Shown: positions 1 to 5,975, counted from the first letter of the stretch. The stretch: 7,826 bases of DNA from an uncultured Ruminococcus sp. (GCA_946612185.1 CAMOEP010000093.1:1-7826), one strand, 5' to 3'. Made by a program: numbers and translations. The notes: a model not told the origin generated them from the letters alone.

Positions 1-461
1 TGGAGACTGACAGGGCGAAGTTCAATATCATACTGATACTTTACCGTGATAAAGTCCAGCCCTTCCTCGACCAGAACCCAGGTCTTGCTTCACGTCTGAA
101 AGTTTACTACTTCCCCGACTACAATGCCCAGCAGCTTTTCAATATCTTCGGAAGAATGTGCAAAAAAGCCAAGGACAATATCTCTGAGGACGGCTCACAG
201 GCAGTTAAGGCGTACCTGGATACCCTCTACGCCAGCGGCAGAACTAAGGAGGGCAATGCCCGTATCGTAAGGCAGCTTCATGAGCAGATGAAACAGCTCA
301 GGTATAAGCGCATCATTGGCGAAATGGCTGTATCCCTCTACGGCGAGGACAACGCCCAGAACCGCAGCAAAGCTGCTGCTGCCCGTGCAATGGGTACGGC
401 GAAAGTTCCGGAGAGTGCGTACACCTTTACCGCCGCAGACGTTCCGGAAATTCCTCAATAA
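1..461 (+). CDS. CbxX/CfxQ (CbbX/SpoVK)-type AAA+ ATPase, C-terminal part (5' end outside window)
   Basis: Partial gene; the reading frame begins at base 3 and gives 152 residues up to TAA at 459-461. The visible part matches the second half of a CbxX/CfxQ-family AAA+ module. A hydrophobic strand (residues 7-14) leads to an NPGLASRL motif (25-32), where R31 is the likely arginine finger. Next comes a YFPDY motif (36-40), a helical lid, and a GNARIVR motif (84-90), which is the usual sensor-2 region. The end (TAADVP) is also typical of the family. The Walker A and B motifs lie outside the window. Family members are hexameric remodelling ATPases such as CbbX (Rubisco activase), SpoVK and EccA of type VII secretion. 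The family is clear but the substrate is not. It heads a tight operon with a GTPase, so it probably remodels a partner encoded there (inference). The internal ATG at 156 is not a credible start because the frame is open and family-like upstream. Confidence 0.85.
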   Translation, partial: ETDRAKFNIILILYRDKVQPFLDQNPGLASRLKVYYFPDYNAQQLFNIFGRMCKKAKDNISEDGSQAVKAYLDTLYASGRTKEGNARIVRQLHEQMKQLRYKRIIGEMAVSLYGEDNAQNRSKAAAARAMGTAKVPESAYTFTAADVPEIPQ

Positions 462-482
462 TATGATTTTGGAGGCTATATA

Positions 483-1109
483 ATGGCTTTTGAGAGTAAA
501 TACAAGTCTCAGGGGGAGATGTGCCCCATATGCCGCAGACAGTTCACCGACGGCAGGAAAATTGATAATCCTGCCTACGGCGAGACTGGTCAGGCGATGT
601 GCAAGGACTGCTTCAACCGGCTCTACAAGAACCGCAAGAAGAACCGCACTGCCGCAATTACTGACGATTCCGCAAACCTTACGCAGAAGAACCGTCCCTC
701 CCAGATACTCGAACGCCCCAGATTCCGGCAAGGGACTGAGCCGGCTGGCGGTTATGAATTCGTTATGCCGCAGCTTACTCACCACGGCATGATACTGAGC
801 GCCGCTATGTGGGTGGTGCTGGTCGTCGCAGTAAGGTTTATCATAAACCTGCTGATGCCGCCGGAGGAATCTCCCCTGAACTTCAGCTTTTCCCACGATG
901 GCACTATGCTGCTGTTTGCCGGAGTATCACTTGTGTGGGCGGTGGCTGCGGTGAAGAACCTCATAAAGGGAATTGCCCTGGGCATGGGTCATTCAAGACG
1001 CATCATACTTCTGGTAACAGCGCTGGTCATGCTGGCGCTCACCTGGTTCGACCTGCCGGAGTTCATCACCGATATTATTCCGAATCTTCTTCATCTTCTT
1101 CATAAATAG
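483..1109 (+). CDS. Small membrane protein with N-terminal CxxC...CxxC zinc-binding-like motif
   Basis: This 208-residue protein is of no family I recognise. The N-terminus has CPIC (Cys14, Cys17) and CKDC (Cys40, Cys43), the spacing of a zinc ribbon or treble-clef finger. A basic, polar linker follows (about 44-100). Three hydrophobic segments then follow at about 103-125, 141-163 and 173-189, with short loops and a final LLHLLHK amphipathic tail. There is no signal peptide, so the finger is probably cytoplasmic and anchored to the membrane by the C-terminal half (inference). GGAGG at 471-475 lies 7 bases before the ATG and supports this start. The gene sits 21 bases after the AAA+ gene and 11 before the GTPase gene, in one operon. 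It may dock the neighbouring NTPases at the membrane. The coding call is strong; the function is open. Confidence 0.85.
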   Translation: MAFESKYKSQGEMCPICRRQFTDGRKIDNPAYGETGQAMCKDCFNRLYKNRKKNRTAAITDDSANLTQKNRPSQILERPRFRQGTEPAGGYEFVMPQLTHHGMILSAAMWVVLVVAVRFIINLLMPPEESPLNFSFSHDGTMLLFAGVSLVWAVAAVKNLIKGIALGMGHSRRIILLVTALVMLALTWFDLPEFITDIIPNLLHLLHK

Positions 1110-1120
1110 GAGGGCTAAAA

Positions 1121-2515
1121 ATGGGTATATTCGATAAATTCAAGAAAAAAGAAACGGAGACAGAGTATCCGCTGCCGAGGATAGTTATTGCTCTGCTTGG
1201 CGGCTCAAACTCCGGTAAGACCGCATTCTTCTCCGGTATCAATCAGGCGCTTGTGTCCGATATCGTACAGCTTGGAAACGATACCAGACTGCGAATGAAA
1301 GCGGTAAGTATCAACCGTGGTACTTCCAGCGCTGATAATACAACTATCACAAGAGAACAGCCTATCGAGGACGAAGCTACCGTTAACGACGCATTCAGCG
1401 TACTCAGCAGCAGTATCGGTCAGGGCGCAGGTATACCGGCGGCTTTCGGCGGTGCATCACAGCCTGCTCCGGCAGCTTTCGGCGGCGCACAGCCCGGAGG
1501 CGCTCCCGCTGCATTCGGAGGTGCTTTCGGAGGCGGCGCACAGTCTGCCCCCAAGGACGACCGCAGCGTTAATAATATCGACCTTACCGGCAAGCAGGAC
1601 GTGGACTACATCTCCGGAGGCTCAAAACTCAGCGCAGAACTCGATACCAACTGGAAGATAGACAAGGCGTTCAAAGCCGGTACTGCTACCACTAAGTTCA
1701 TCGAGGTAACTTTCGAGGTTCAGGTCAACGGAAACCCCAAGTGCCTGCTGACTATAACCGACTACGCCGGCGAGCTTATCGACCGTTCCAACAACGTGCC
1801 GGACTCCATGCTCACCATGCTTGCAAAGCATATCAGCGACAGCGATGCGGCTATAGTACTCGCCAGCGCTCGTGATATGAGCAAGCATATCGAGGACGTG
1901 TATGCTGCCGATGAGTGTATGTTCATGGAGCAGAGTACCAAGGACGAACTTTCCGCCGACCGTATCAATAACCTGATGCAGTACATCAATAACAACGACT
2001 TCACCATGCTTCTGGCAATTACCCAGAAGGATTCTCCACAGGTTGACAGGAGAGTAAGCGTGAATAACTTCGCAAGAGCTGCCCATGACCTTATGGAGCA
2101 TATCTACTTCCCCACCTTCTGCCGTGCAAAGGATATGAACTGGAGCTATGGAGTACTCCCGGTGTCCGCTATCGGAACACGCAAGAACGGTCAGCCCAAT
2201 GTTGACCAGAATAACCAGCTTCTCCCGGACGCTAATATCCGCCAGGAGAATATTGATACTTCCATTATTTTCTGCCTGTATAACGCCATTCTCGCCAAGG
2301 AGAAGGAACTCGTCCCCGCAAGAGACAGCCTTGATAAGCAGTTCATCAAGAACAAGGAGGACAAGCAGAAACTTGCGGAGATATCCGACCAGTGTACTAA
2401 ACTTAACGAGTTAAGGTGCGCTATCATGTCCGACGGAAATGTTTTCGGCAGCATCTACGAACCGGCTATGCCTCTTGAGAAGATCTCAGGCGTAGGCGAA
2501 GTGTCGAAGAAGTAA
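1121..2515 (+). CDS. P-loop GTPase with Gly/Ala/Phe-rich insert (TRAFAC-like)
   Basis: This 464-residue protein shows the set of GTPase motifs. G1/Walker A is GGSNSGKT (27-34). G3 is TDYAG (213-217) after a hydrophobic strand. A G4-like TQKD lies at 301-304 after the strand TMLLAI, and a G5-like SAI at 349-351. The TQKD form departs from canonical NKxD, so guanine specificity is likely but not certain. Between G1 and G3 lies a low-complexity stretch (about 102-144) with repeated PAAFGGA units. The N-terminus, MGIFDKFKKK, is a basic amphipathic segment. Residues 396-432 are charged and may be a short coiled coil. No membrane helix is seen. AGGAGGG at 1108-1114 overlaps the previous stop and lies 6 bases before the ATG. 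The next gene appears to be a degenerate relative. The protein may belong to the TRAFAC-clade GTPases of bacterial conflict or signalling modules, but I could not test this. Confidence 0.88.
   Translation: MGIFDKFKKKETETEYPLPRIVIALLGGSNSGKTAFFSGINQALVSDIVQLGNDTRLRMKAVSINRGTSSADNTTITREQPIEDEATVNDAFSVLSSSIGQGAGIPAAFGGASQPAPAAFGGAQPGGAPAAFGGAFGGGAQSAPKDDRSVNNIDLTGKQDVDYISGGSKLSAELDTNWKIDKAFKAGTATTKFIEVTFEVQVNGNPKCLLTITDYAGELIDRSNNVPDSMLTMLAKHISDSDAAIVLASARDMSKHIEDVYAADECMFMEQSTKDELSADRINNLMQYINNNDFTMLLAITQKDSPQVDRRVSVNNFARAAHDLMEHIYFPTFCRAKDMNWSYGVLPVSAIGTRKNGQPNVDQNNQLLPDANIRQENIDTSIIFCLYNAILAKEKELVPARDSLDKQFIKNKEDKQKLAEISDQCTKLNELRCAIMSDGNVFGSIYEPAMPLEKISGVGEVSKK
1436..1549 (+). repeat. Low-complexity PAAFGGA-type repeat inside the GTPase gene
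   Basis: Residues 106-143 of the GTPase contain PAAFGGA at 106-112 and again at 129-135, APAAFGGAQ at 116-124, then AFGGGAQ at 134 onward, with Pro/Gln spacers. At DNA level the units differ at third codon positions (ggcggt, ggcggc, ggaggt). They are therefore not a recent slippage array, although length change between strains is plausible. The insert lies between the P-loop and the DxxG motif, where switch I would normally fall. Confidence 0.8.
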
Positions 2516-2527
2516 CGAGGGCAGAGT

Positions 2528-3346
2528 ATGAAAGGAAAAATCAGTACACTTGTTCTGGCAAGCGGAAATGAGGGGAAACTTTTCCTCTCAGCCCTTGTGC
2601 AAGTCCTCACAAACGGCTACCTCCGCCGCAATGACAGGAATGTGCAGGTAAGTATGCGTGAGGAGGGAAACGAAGTCCTCCAGGGTGATGATGATATCAA
2701 GGCAGCTATGAAGGCAAGCGCAGATGCGGCGGAGATAACCGTGCTGAAATGCGCTCAGTCGCCGGAGAATATCCCGGACAGCATAGAACTTGCAGTCCGC
2801 AGCGAGCAGTCATTCTGCGGACGTATCCTCTTTACTGACGAGGATATCCCAGAGCCGGATTCCGTTATAATCATTGCCGGAAGCGACGAGATACCCGACC
2901 TTGCCAGCCGTCTTGCGAATACCGGTGACGCTAAATGCACCCTCCTTATCCGCAAAGACCTGCCGGGTTCTGAGGAAACTTCCAGTGCGGCAGGTGCGGC
3001 ACTGGGCGGAAGGCAGTTCAGCACTTTTGCATACAGTCCCTACGGTTTCATGTCCGACGGAACTGCCCGGACTGCCGAAAATGCGTCCCCCCACGGCATA
3101 GAAGAAATATTCTGGAACGTTGCCGGTGATGCCGCAAACCACCGCACAGAGCGACTTTCCGGTATAATATCAGACAGCGAGAAAATAATAGGACTGAGAG
3201 CGGGAACTTACCAGAAAAAGTCCCCACGCCGTCAGATGGAACTGAATTACTCACGGCGGATATACGCCGAAGCAGTCCGGGAGATATTCGCTGCCGAACA
3301 GCTTGCGGCACTGGTCGGGGGCGAGCCCCTGGCTTACGAAAAGTAA
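2528..3346 (+). CDS. Probable degenerate GTPase-like protein
   Basis: This 272-residue protein is not recognised by name. Its layout echoes the upstream GTPase. A first strand, STLVLA, leads to ASGNEGKL (11-18), at the place of a P-loop. The first Gly is Ala and the Ser/Thr after Lys is Leu, so Mg-nucleotide binding is probably lost. The strand SVIIIAGSDEI (112-122) resembles AAIVLASARDM of the GTPase. CTLLIRKD (137-144) resembles the GTPase's TMLLAITQKD in the G4 position. After that come a Gly/Ala/Ser-rich stretch (150-162) and a charged helical C-terminus (about 240-262). No membrane segment is visible. GAGGG at 2517-2521 lies 6 bases before the ATG, and the gene starts 12 bases after the GTPase stop. 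The likely role is a pseudo-GTPase partner of the active enzyme (inference). It could also be an unrelated alpha/beta protein; a structure model would decide. Confidence 0.8.
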   Translation: MKGKISTLVLASGNEGKLFLSALVQVLTNGYLRRNDRNVQVSMREEGNEVLQGDDDIKAAMKASADAAEITVLKCAQSPENIPDSIELAVRSEQSFCGRILFTDEDIPEPDSVIIIAGSDEIPDLASRLANTGDAKCTLLIRKDLPGSEETSSAAGAALGGRQFSTFAYSPYGFMSDGTARTAENASPHGIEEIFWNVAGDAANHRTERLSGIISDSEKIIGLRAGTYQKKSPRRQMELNYSRRIYAEAVREIFAAEQLAALVGGEPLAYEK

Positions 3347-3362
3347 AGGAGTGTGATAAACT

Positions 3363-4391
3363 ATGAAGCTGGATCTGATGATATACGGCAGAGGTCAGGA
3401 CAGACTGGAAGGCTACCAGACCTTTGCTGCACCTTCGTACTGGACTGAGCAGATGCTTATGACTATGGACAGGTTCAACGACCTCTGGAACTGCGGTGAC
3501 CTGAGCGCTTCCCAGCCGGAAGCCTTCTCCGCTGAGGTAAATCCCTGGGGCAAGACCTATATGTTCGTGTGTATGCCGCCGCCGTACTGCTGTGCGCTCC
3601 TGAGATGCACAAGAGTTGAGGGCGACGAGCCGGGAACATGGCTAAAAGAGGTAAGAAATGCTGATATATGGTCACTTGAAGGCGTTTGCTGCCCATATGA
3701 GCAGAAGGAAAACTTCATAGCCCTGCTGCCCTCAATAATACTCTGGCTGGAGCAGGACAATACCTCCTTCTACGGCAGACTTCGCCGGGGACAGATTGAA
3801 AAGCAGATAGAGCTGCCATACGACAGTATCATAAACCCCTACGCTGAGGGCGATGTGGAGATACCCAGGCATCTGAGGGATACTTTCCGCAGCGACAATG
3901 CCCTTGATGCACTCTATTCACTGTGCCAGAATATCAAGTACTCCTCAGCGCCGTTCCACTTCCTTTTTGGCCCTCTGGCGGATTACTTCAACTCCGAGAT
4001 AGGCACTCACTACGGCGTTACAAAGGTATTCTCCACACTCAGAGCAAACGACAGCGCCGATACTTTCAGTGACCCGATGATGAAAATGGAGAACACCCGC
4101 AAGCGTGACTTCTCACGGAGAAAGCTGAAGTACGTTCTCCAGATGAATACCTTCAAGGACAAGAAGATAGTCGTTACCCGGAACTGGTCGCTGGTATGCA
4201 AAGAACCTAATTCGACCGCAGAGCCGATATTCAGCGATACCTATACCATTCAGGATCAGACCATAAGTGTATCCGAGCTTCTCGCACAGGCTGACTTTAT
4301 CCGTTCATACGCCAAGCATCAGCTTTGCTGGGAGAATACTATGGATAATTCCGATGCTGAGATGATGTTCAGCTTTATTAAGGAGGAATGA
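3363..4391 (+). CDS. Hypothetical protein of the GTPase operon (possibly GTPase-associated)
   Basis: This 342-residue protein is soluble by appearance and I do not recognise it firmly. The start, LMIYGRGQDRLEGYQTFAAP (5-24), loosely recalls the N-terminal pattern of GTPase-associated protein 1 (GAP1-N), where a Tyr-Gly turn is followed by a Gly-rich strand pair. That is recall, not a search. Residues 65-83 form two hydrophobic strands ending in ALLRCTR. IWSLEGVCC (102-110) and a hydrophobic helix (about 117-130) follow. Residues 178-204 have a helix followed by APFHFLFG. The C-terminal half is charged, with a basic patch at 246-254, and ends with a helical stretch. Six Cys residues lie between 43 and 110 without CxxC spacing. 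AAAGGAG at 3345-3351 lies 11 bases before the ATG. The stop is one base from the next gene, whose ribosome binding site lies inside this coding end, so the two are probably translationally coupled. Confidence 0.82.
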   Translation: MKLDLMIYGRGQDRLEGYQTFAAPSYWTEQMLMTMDRFNDLWNCGDLSASQPEAFSAEVNPWGKTYMFVCMPPPYCCALLRCTRVEGDEPGTWLKEVRNADIWSLEGVCCPYEQKENFIALLPSIILWLEQDNTSFYGRLRRGQIEKQIELPYDSIINPYAEGDVEIPRHLRDTFRSDNALDALYSLCQNIKYSSAPFHFLFGPLADYFNSEIGTHYGVTKVFSTLRANDSADTFSDPMMKMENTRKRDFSRRKLKYVLQMNTFKDKKIVVTRNWSLVCKEPNSTAEPIFSDTYTIQDQTISVSELLAQADFIRSYAKHQLCWENTMDNSDAEMMFSFIKEE

Positions 4392-4392
4392 G

Positions 4393-5523
4393 ATGAATAA
4401 CGCAGCTTTTACAATATGTCTCAATTCCCTGCATCTGCCGGACAAGAGCCGTGACAGCGATGTCTGGGCAGGCATAAGCCCGGAGAGCGAGGAAATTATC
4501 CAGACCCTCTACAAGAAGTTTCAGATATCCTACAGTACTGCCGGACACCCGGATAATATCGAAAGCAAGATAAATGGCAGCATTTTTGGTCTGTGCATCA
4601 ACGAGGGCTACGTCCTTCTGAGAGTGGACACTGACCGCAGAACAAGAAATGTGCTGTTTTCAGGATTCCTGCTGCGTAAGGACGAGAGTCTGCGCACTGC
4701 ATGGAGACTGGTTCGGTGGCAGCTTTTGTTCCTTTGCGCAGGCGGCTGGAAACGTAACGGCAAGGTCGAACTTGTGCCGTCAGTGATAAATGAGCAGGCA
4801 GCGCAGATGAAGTTCGACAAGACCGCCCAGGAGAATCTTATTAAGATAGGTCAGGCAATGCTTGCGGCGGAAGTTCCGTATAGTTTTGCGTTTACTAACT
4901 ACTCCCGTCTTGAACTGCCGCTGCAATTCTCCAGCTATGCGGATTCCGGAAGTAAGGTAGCCGGTGACGCTGGCACTAAGATAATAATAGACCCAAGCGC
5001 AGTTATGTCGATACAGCAGAGCGTTGTGACAAATGATCCGCTGTTCAGCCAGTGTTATCTTATGCATACGAACCATAAGACCTTCATCAAGAACTACAAA
5101 GGCCCAGACCCGGACATAAGGACGACTATAGCAGGATATGTAAACGATGAGGTATGGTTTTTCCGTGTATTATACGGTGATCTTGAGTTTCAGAAGCCGC
5201 TTGACCGGAATACGAGTATGTGGCTTTCCCAGGACGAGGGGCTTAATTTCAGCATCATATACCGTCTTGCATACCATGCAATGAATGAGGCGGGAACGTA
5301 CTTCAATGCGGTGAATATCAGGCGGAATCAACAGCAGCAGGAGCAGTATGCGCCGCCGCAGGGACAGGCAGCACCGCCACAGCCGCAGCAAGGCAGACCG
5401 GGGAATTTCATGGAGGACGTATCGCCTATAAAGTTCAATAATCAGGGTGCAGCCAGTGAGCCGGAGAAGAAGCCTGAAAAGGAAAAAGGCGGCATATTCA
5501 GTCGTTTCCGCCACAAAAAATGA
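4393..5523 (+). CDS. Hypothetical protein with Q/P-rich linker and basic C-terminal tail, last gene of the GTPase operon
   Basis: This 376-residue protein belongs to no family I recognise. Residues 1-310 look globular. Two strands at 63-78 end in VLLRVDT, then VLFSGFLL (87-94) and a hydrophobic helix with WRLVRWQLLFL (104-114). Next comes a helix followed by VPYSFAF (161-167). Parts of this order mirror the preceding gene's product. Residues 312-336 are rich in Gln and Pro and look like a flexible linker. The last residues, KEKGGIFSRFRHKK (363-376), form a basic amphipathic tail like the N-terminus of the operon's GTPase (MGIFDKFKKK). That suggests membrane or partner contact through this motif (inference). 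AAGGAGG at 4380-4386, inside the previous gene, lies 6 bases before the ATG. The stop is at once followed by a large inverted repeat. Confidence 0.83.
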   Translation: MNNAAFTICLNSLHLPDKSRDSDVWAGISPESEEIIQTLYKKFQISYSTAGHPDNIESKINGSIFGLCINEGYVLLRVDTDRRTRNVLFSGFLLRKDESLRTAWRLVRWQLLFLCAGGWKRNGKVELVPSVINEQAAQMKFDKTAQENLIKIGQAMLAAEVPYSFAFTNYSRLELPLQFSSYADSGSKVAGDAGTKIIIDPSAVMSIQQSVVTNDPLFSQCYLMHTNHKTFIKNYKGPDPDIRTTIAGYVNDEVWFFRVLYGDLEFQKPLDRNTSMWLSQDEGLNFSIIYRLAYHAMNEAGTYFNAVNIRRNQQQQEQYAPPQGQAAPPQPQQGRPGNFMEDVSPIKFNNQGAASEPEKKPEKEKGGIFSRFRHKK

Positions 5524-5524
5524 G

Positions 5525-5541
5525 CAAGCTGCGTCAGCTTG
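5525..5541. repeat. Left terminal mini-hairpin of the palindrome
   Basis: CAAGCTG (5525-5531) and CAGCTTG (5535-5541) are perfectly complementary around a 3-base loop CGT. It begins one base after the TGA of the preceding gene. It could act as a 3' RNA end stabiliser, but no U-tract follows, so it is not a standard intrinsic terminator. Confidence 0.8.
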
Positions 5542-5773
5542 ACCACATATCACGTTGTCGCTCGTTAACTCGCTCACTTTAAAAGAAACGGTACTTTGTA
5601 CGTCGCTCAACCGTGTTTTCAATGGTACTAAGTTCTATTCAAATAATTCTGTATACTTGCTGTTTTATAGTACTACCGGAGAACTCTGTACCAAGCAAAA
5701 CACGGTTGAGCGACGGCAAAAGTACCGTTTCTACACAGTGAGCGAGTTAACGAGCGACAACGTGAGAAGCGGT

Positions 5774-5790
5774 CGAGCTGGCTCAGCTCG
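5774..5790. repeat. Right terminal mini-hairpin of the palindrome
   Basis: CGAGCTG (5774-5780) and CAGCTCG (5784-5790) pair perfectly around the loop GCT. It is the counterpart of the hairpin at the other end. Its stem differs from that one by a whole base pair (G-C in place of A-T), so local pairing is kept. It ends six bases before the -35 box of the thi promoter. Confidence 0.8.
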
Positions 5791-5796
5791 TGGGGG

Positions 5797-5825
5797 TTGA
5801 TTTTTTAAGGGAATAGTGTTATAAT
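5797..5825 (+). promoter_or_regulatory. Sigma-A-type promoter of the thi operon
   Basis: The -35 box is TTGATT (5797-5802). The -10 box is a perfect TATAAT (5820-5825) with a 17-base spacer and a TG one base upstream (5817-5818), making an extended -10. The predicted transcription start is about 5832, which is the first few bases of the TPP aptamer. A strong constitutive promoter fits an operon controlled downstream by a riboswitch. Confidence 0.88.
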
Positions 5826-5915
5826 AGTGTGGGGAGCTTGTGGACAGGCTGAGAGGAAAGTGTCACTTTCGACCCGTTGACCTGATTTGGATAATGCCAA
5901 CGTAGGGAGCTTTGC
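5826..5915 (+). ncRNA. TPP riboswitch aptamer (THI element)
   Basis: The conserved parts of a thiamine pyrophosphate aptamer are present in order: GGGGAGC (5831-5837), CTGAGA (5849-5854), ACCC (5872-5875), ACCTGAT (5880-5886), the TTGG/CCAA stem around ATAATG (5887-5900), and CGTAGGGA (5901-5908). The variable P3 arm is a clean 6-bp stem, GAAAGT/ACTTTC, with a GTC loop (5856-5870). A short CTTG/CAGG stem precedes CTGAGA. The TPP sensor lies upstream of thiS and directly before a terminator hairpin, so it should act by premature termination. The closing stem P1 is weak (5826-5830 with 5909-5913), and its 5' strand lies upstream of the predicted transcription start. Confidence 0.95.
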
Positions 5916-5923
5916 GATGTTAT

Positions 5924-5949
5924 GGGGCTGCCTTTGGCAGTCCCTTTTT
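5924..5949 (+). terminator. Riboswitch-controlled intrinsic terminator
   Basis: GGGGCTGCC (5924-5932) pairs with GGCAGTCCC (5936-5944) around a TTT loop, giving 9 pairs with one G-U. Five T residues follow (5945-5949). It is placed 9 bases after the aptamer and 43 bases before thiS, as expected for an expression platform that stops transcription when TPP is bound. I did not find a convincing antiterminator partner by eye. Confidence 0.88.
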
Positions 5950-5975
5950 CAAGCCATAATAATCACAACCACATC

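Larger units (their letters stand above)
5525..5790. repeat. 266-base imperfect palindrome (MITE-like element or large hairpin)
   Basis: The left arm (5525-5636) is the reverse complement of the right arm (5680-5790), with a central 43-base loop (5637-5679). Perfect blocks are 5550-5578 with 5737-5765 (29 bases), 5585-5597 with 5719-5731 (13), 5601-5619 with 5697-5715 (19), 5624-5628 with 5688-5692 (5) and 5632-5636 with 5680-5684 (5). All inner blocks share one pairing register and the outer ones shift by a single base. About 80% of arm positions pair. No transposase is encoded and no clear target duplication is visible at the edges (TGAG on the left, TGGG on the right). It lies between the stop of the GTPase operon and the thi promoter. 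It may be a non-autonomous mobile element, a structured RNA or a transcription barrier. Confidence 0.9.

Noticed and set aside
195..896. Long open frame on the minus strand across the first two genes, and similar minus-strand frames elsewhere (1622-2101, 5170-5622, 6308-6781)
   Set aside because: They lie opposite well-supported genes, lack ribosome binding sites and protein-like patterns, and follow from codon bias of the + strand genes.
3317..3329. GGGG/CCCC hairpin near the end of the degenerate GTPase gene
   Set aside because: It is a short stem inside the coding sequence with no T-tract, and the next gene follows directly in the operon.
5525..5541. Intrinsic terminator right after the GTPase operon
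   Set aside because: The hairpin has no U-run after it, so I list it only as a mini-hairpin. The whole palindrome might still affect transcription.
5521..5794. Target-site duplication flanking the palindrome
   Set aside because: Flanks TGAG and TGGG differ, and no longer direct repeat is visible, so insertion is not proved.
5555..5800. Possible 81-residue + strand reading frame inside the palindrome
   Set aside because: It reads through both arms of the inverted repeat, has no ribosome binding site and the product looks like no protein. The opposite strand yields the same SELTSDNV peptide because of the palindrome.
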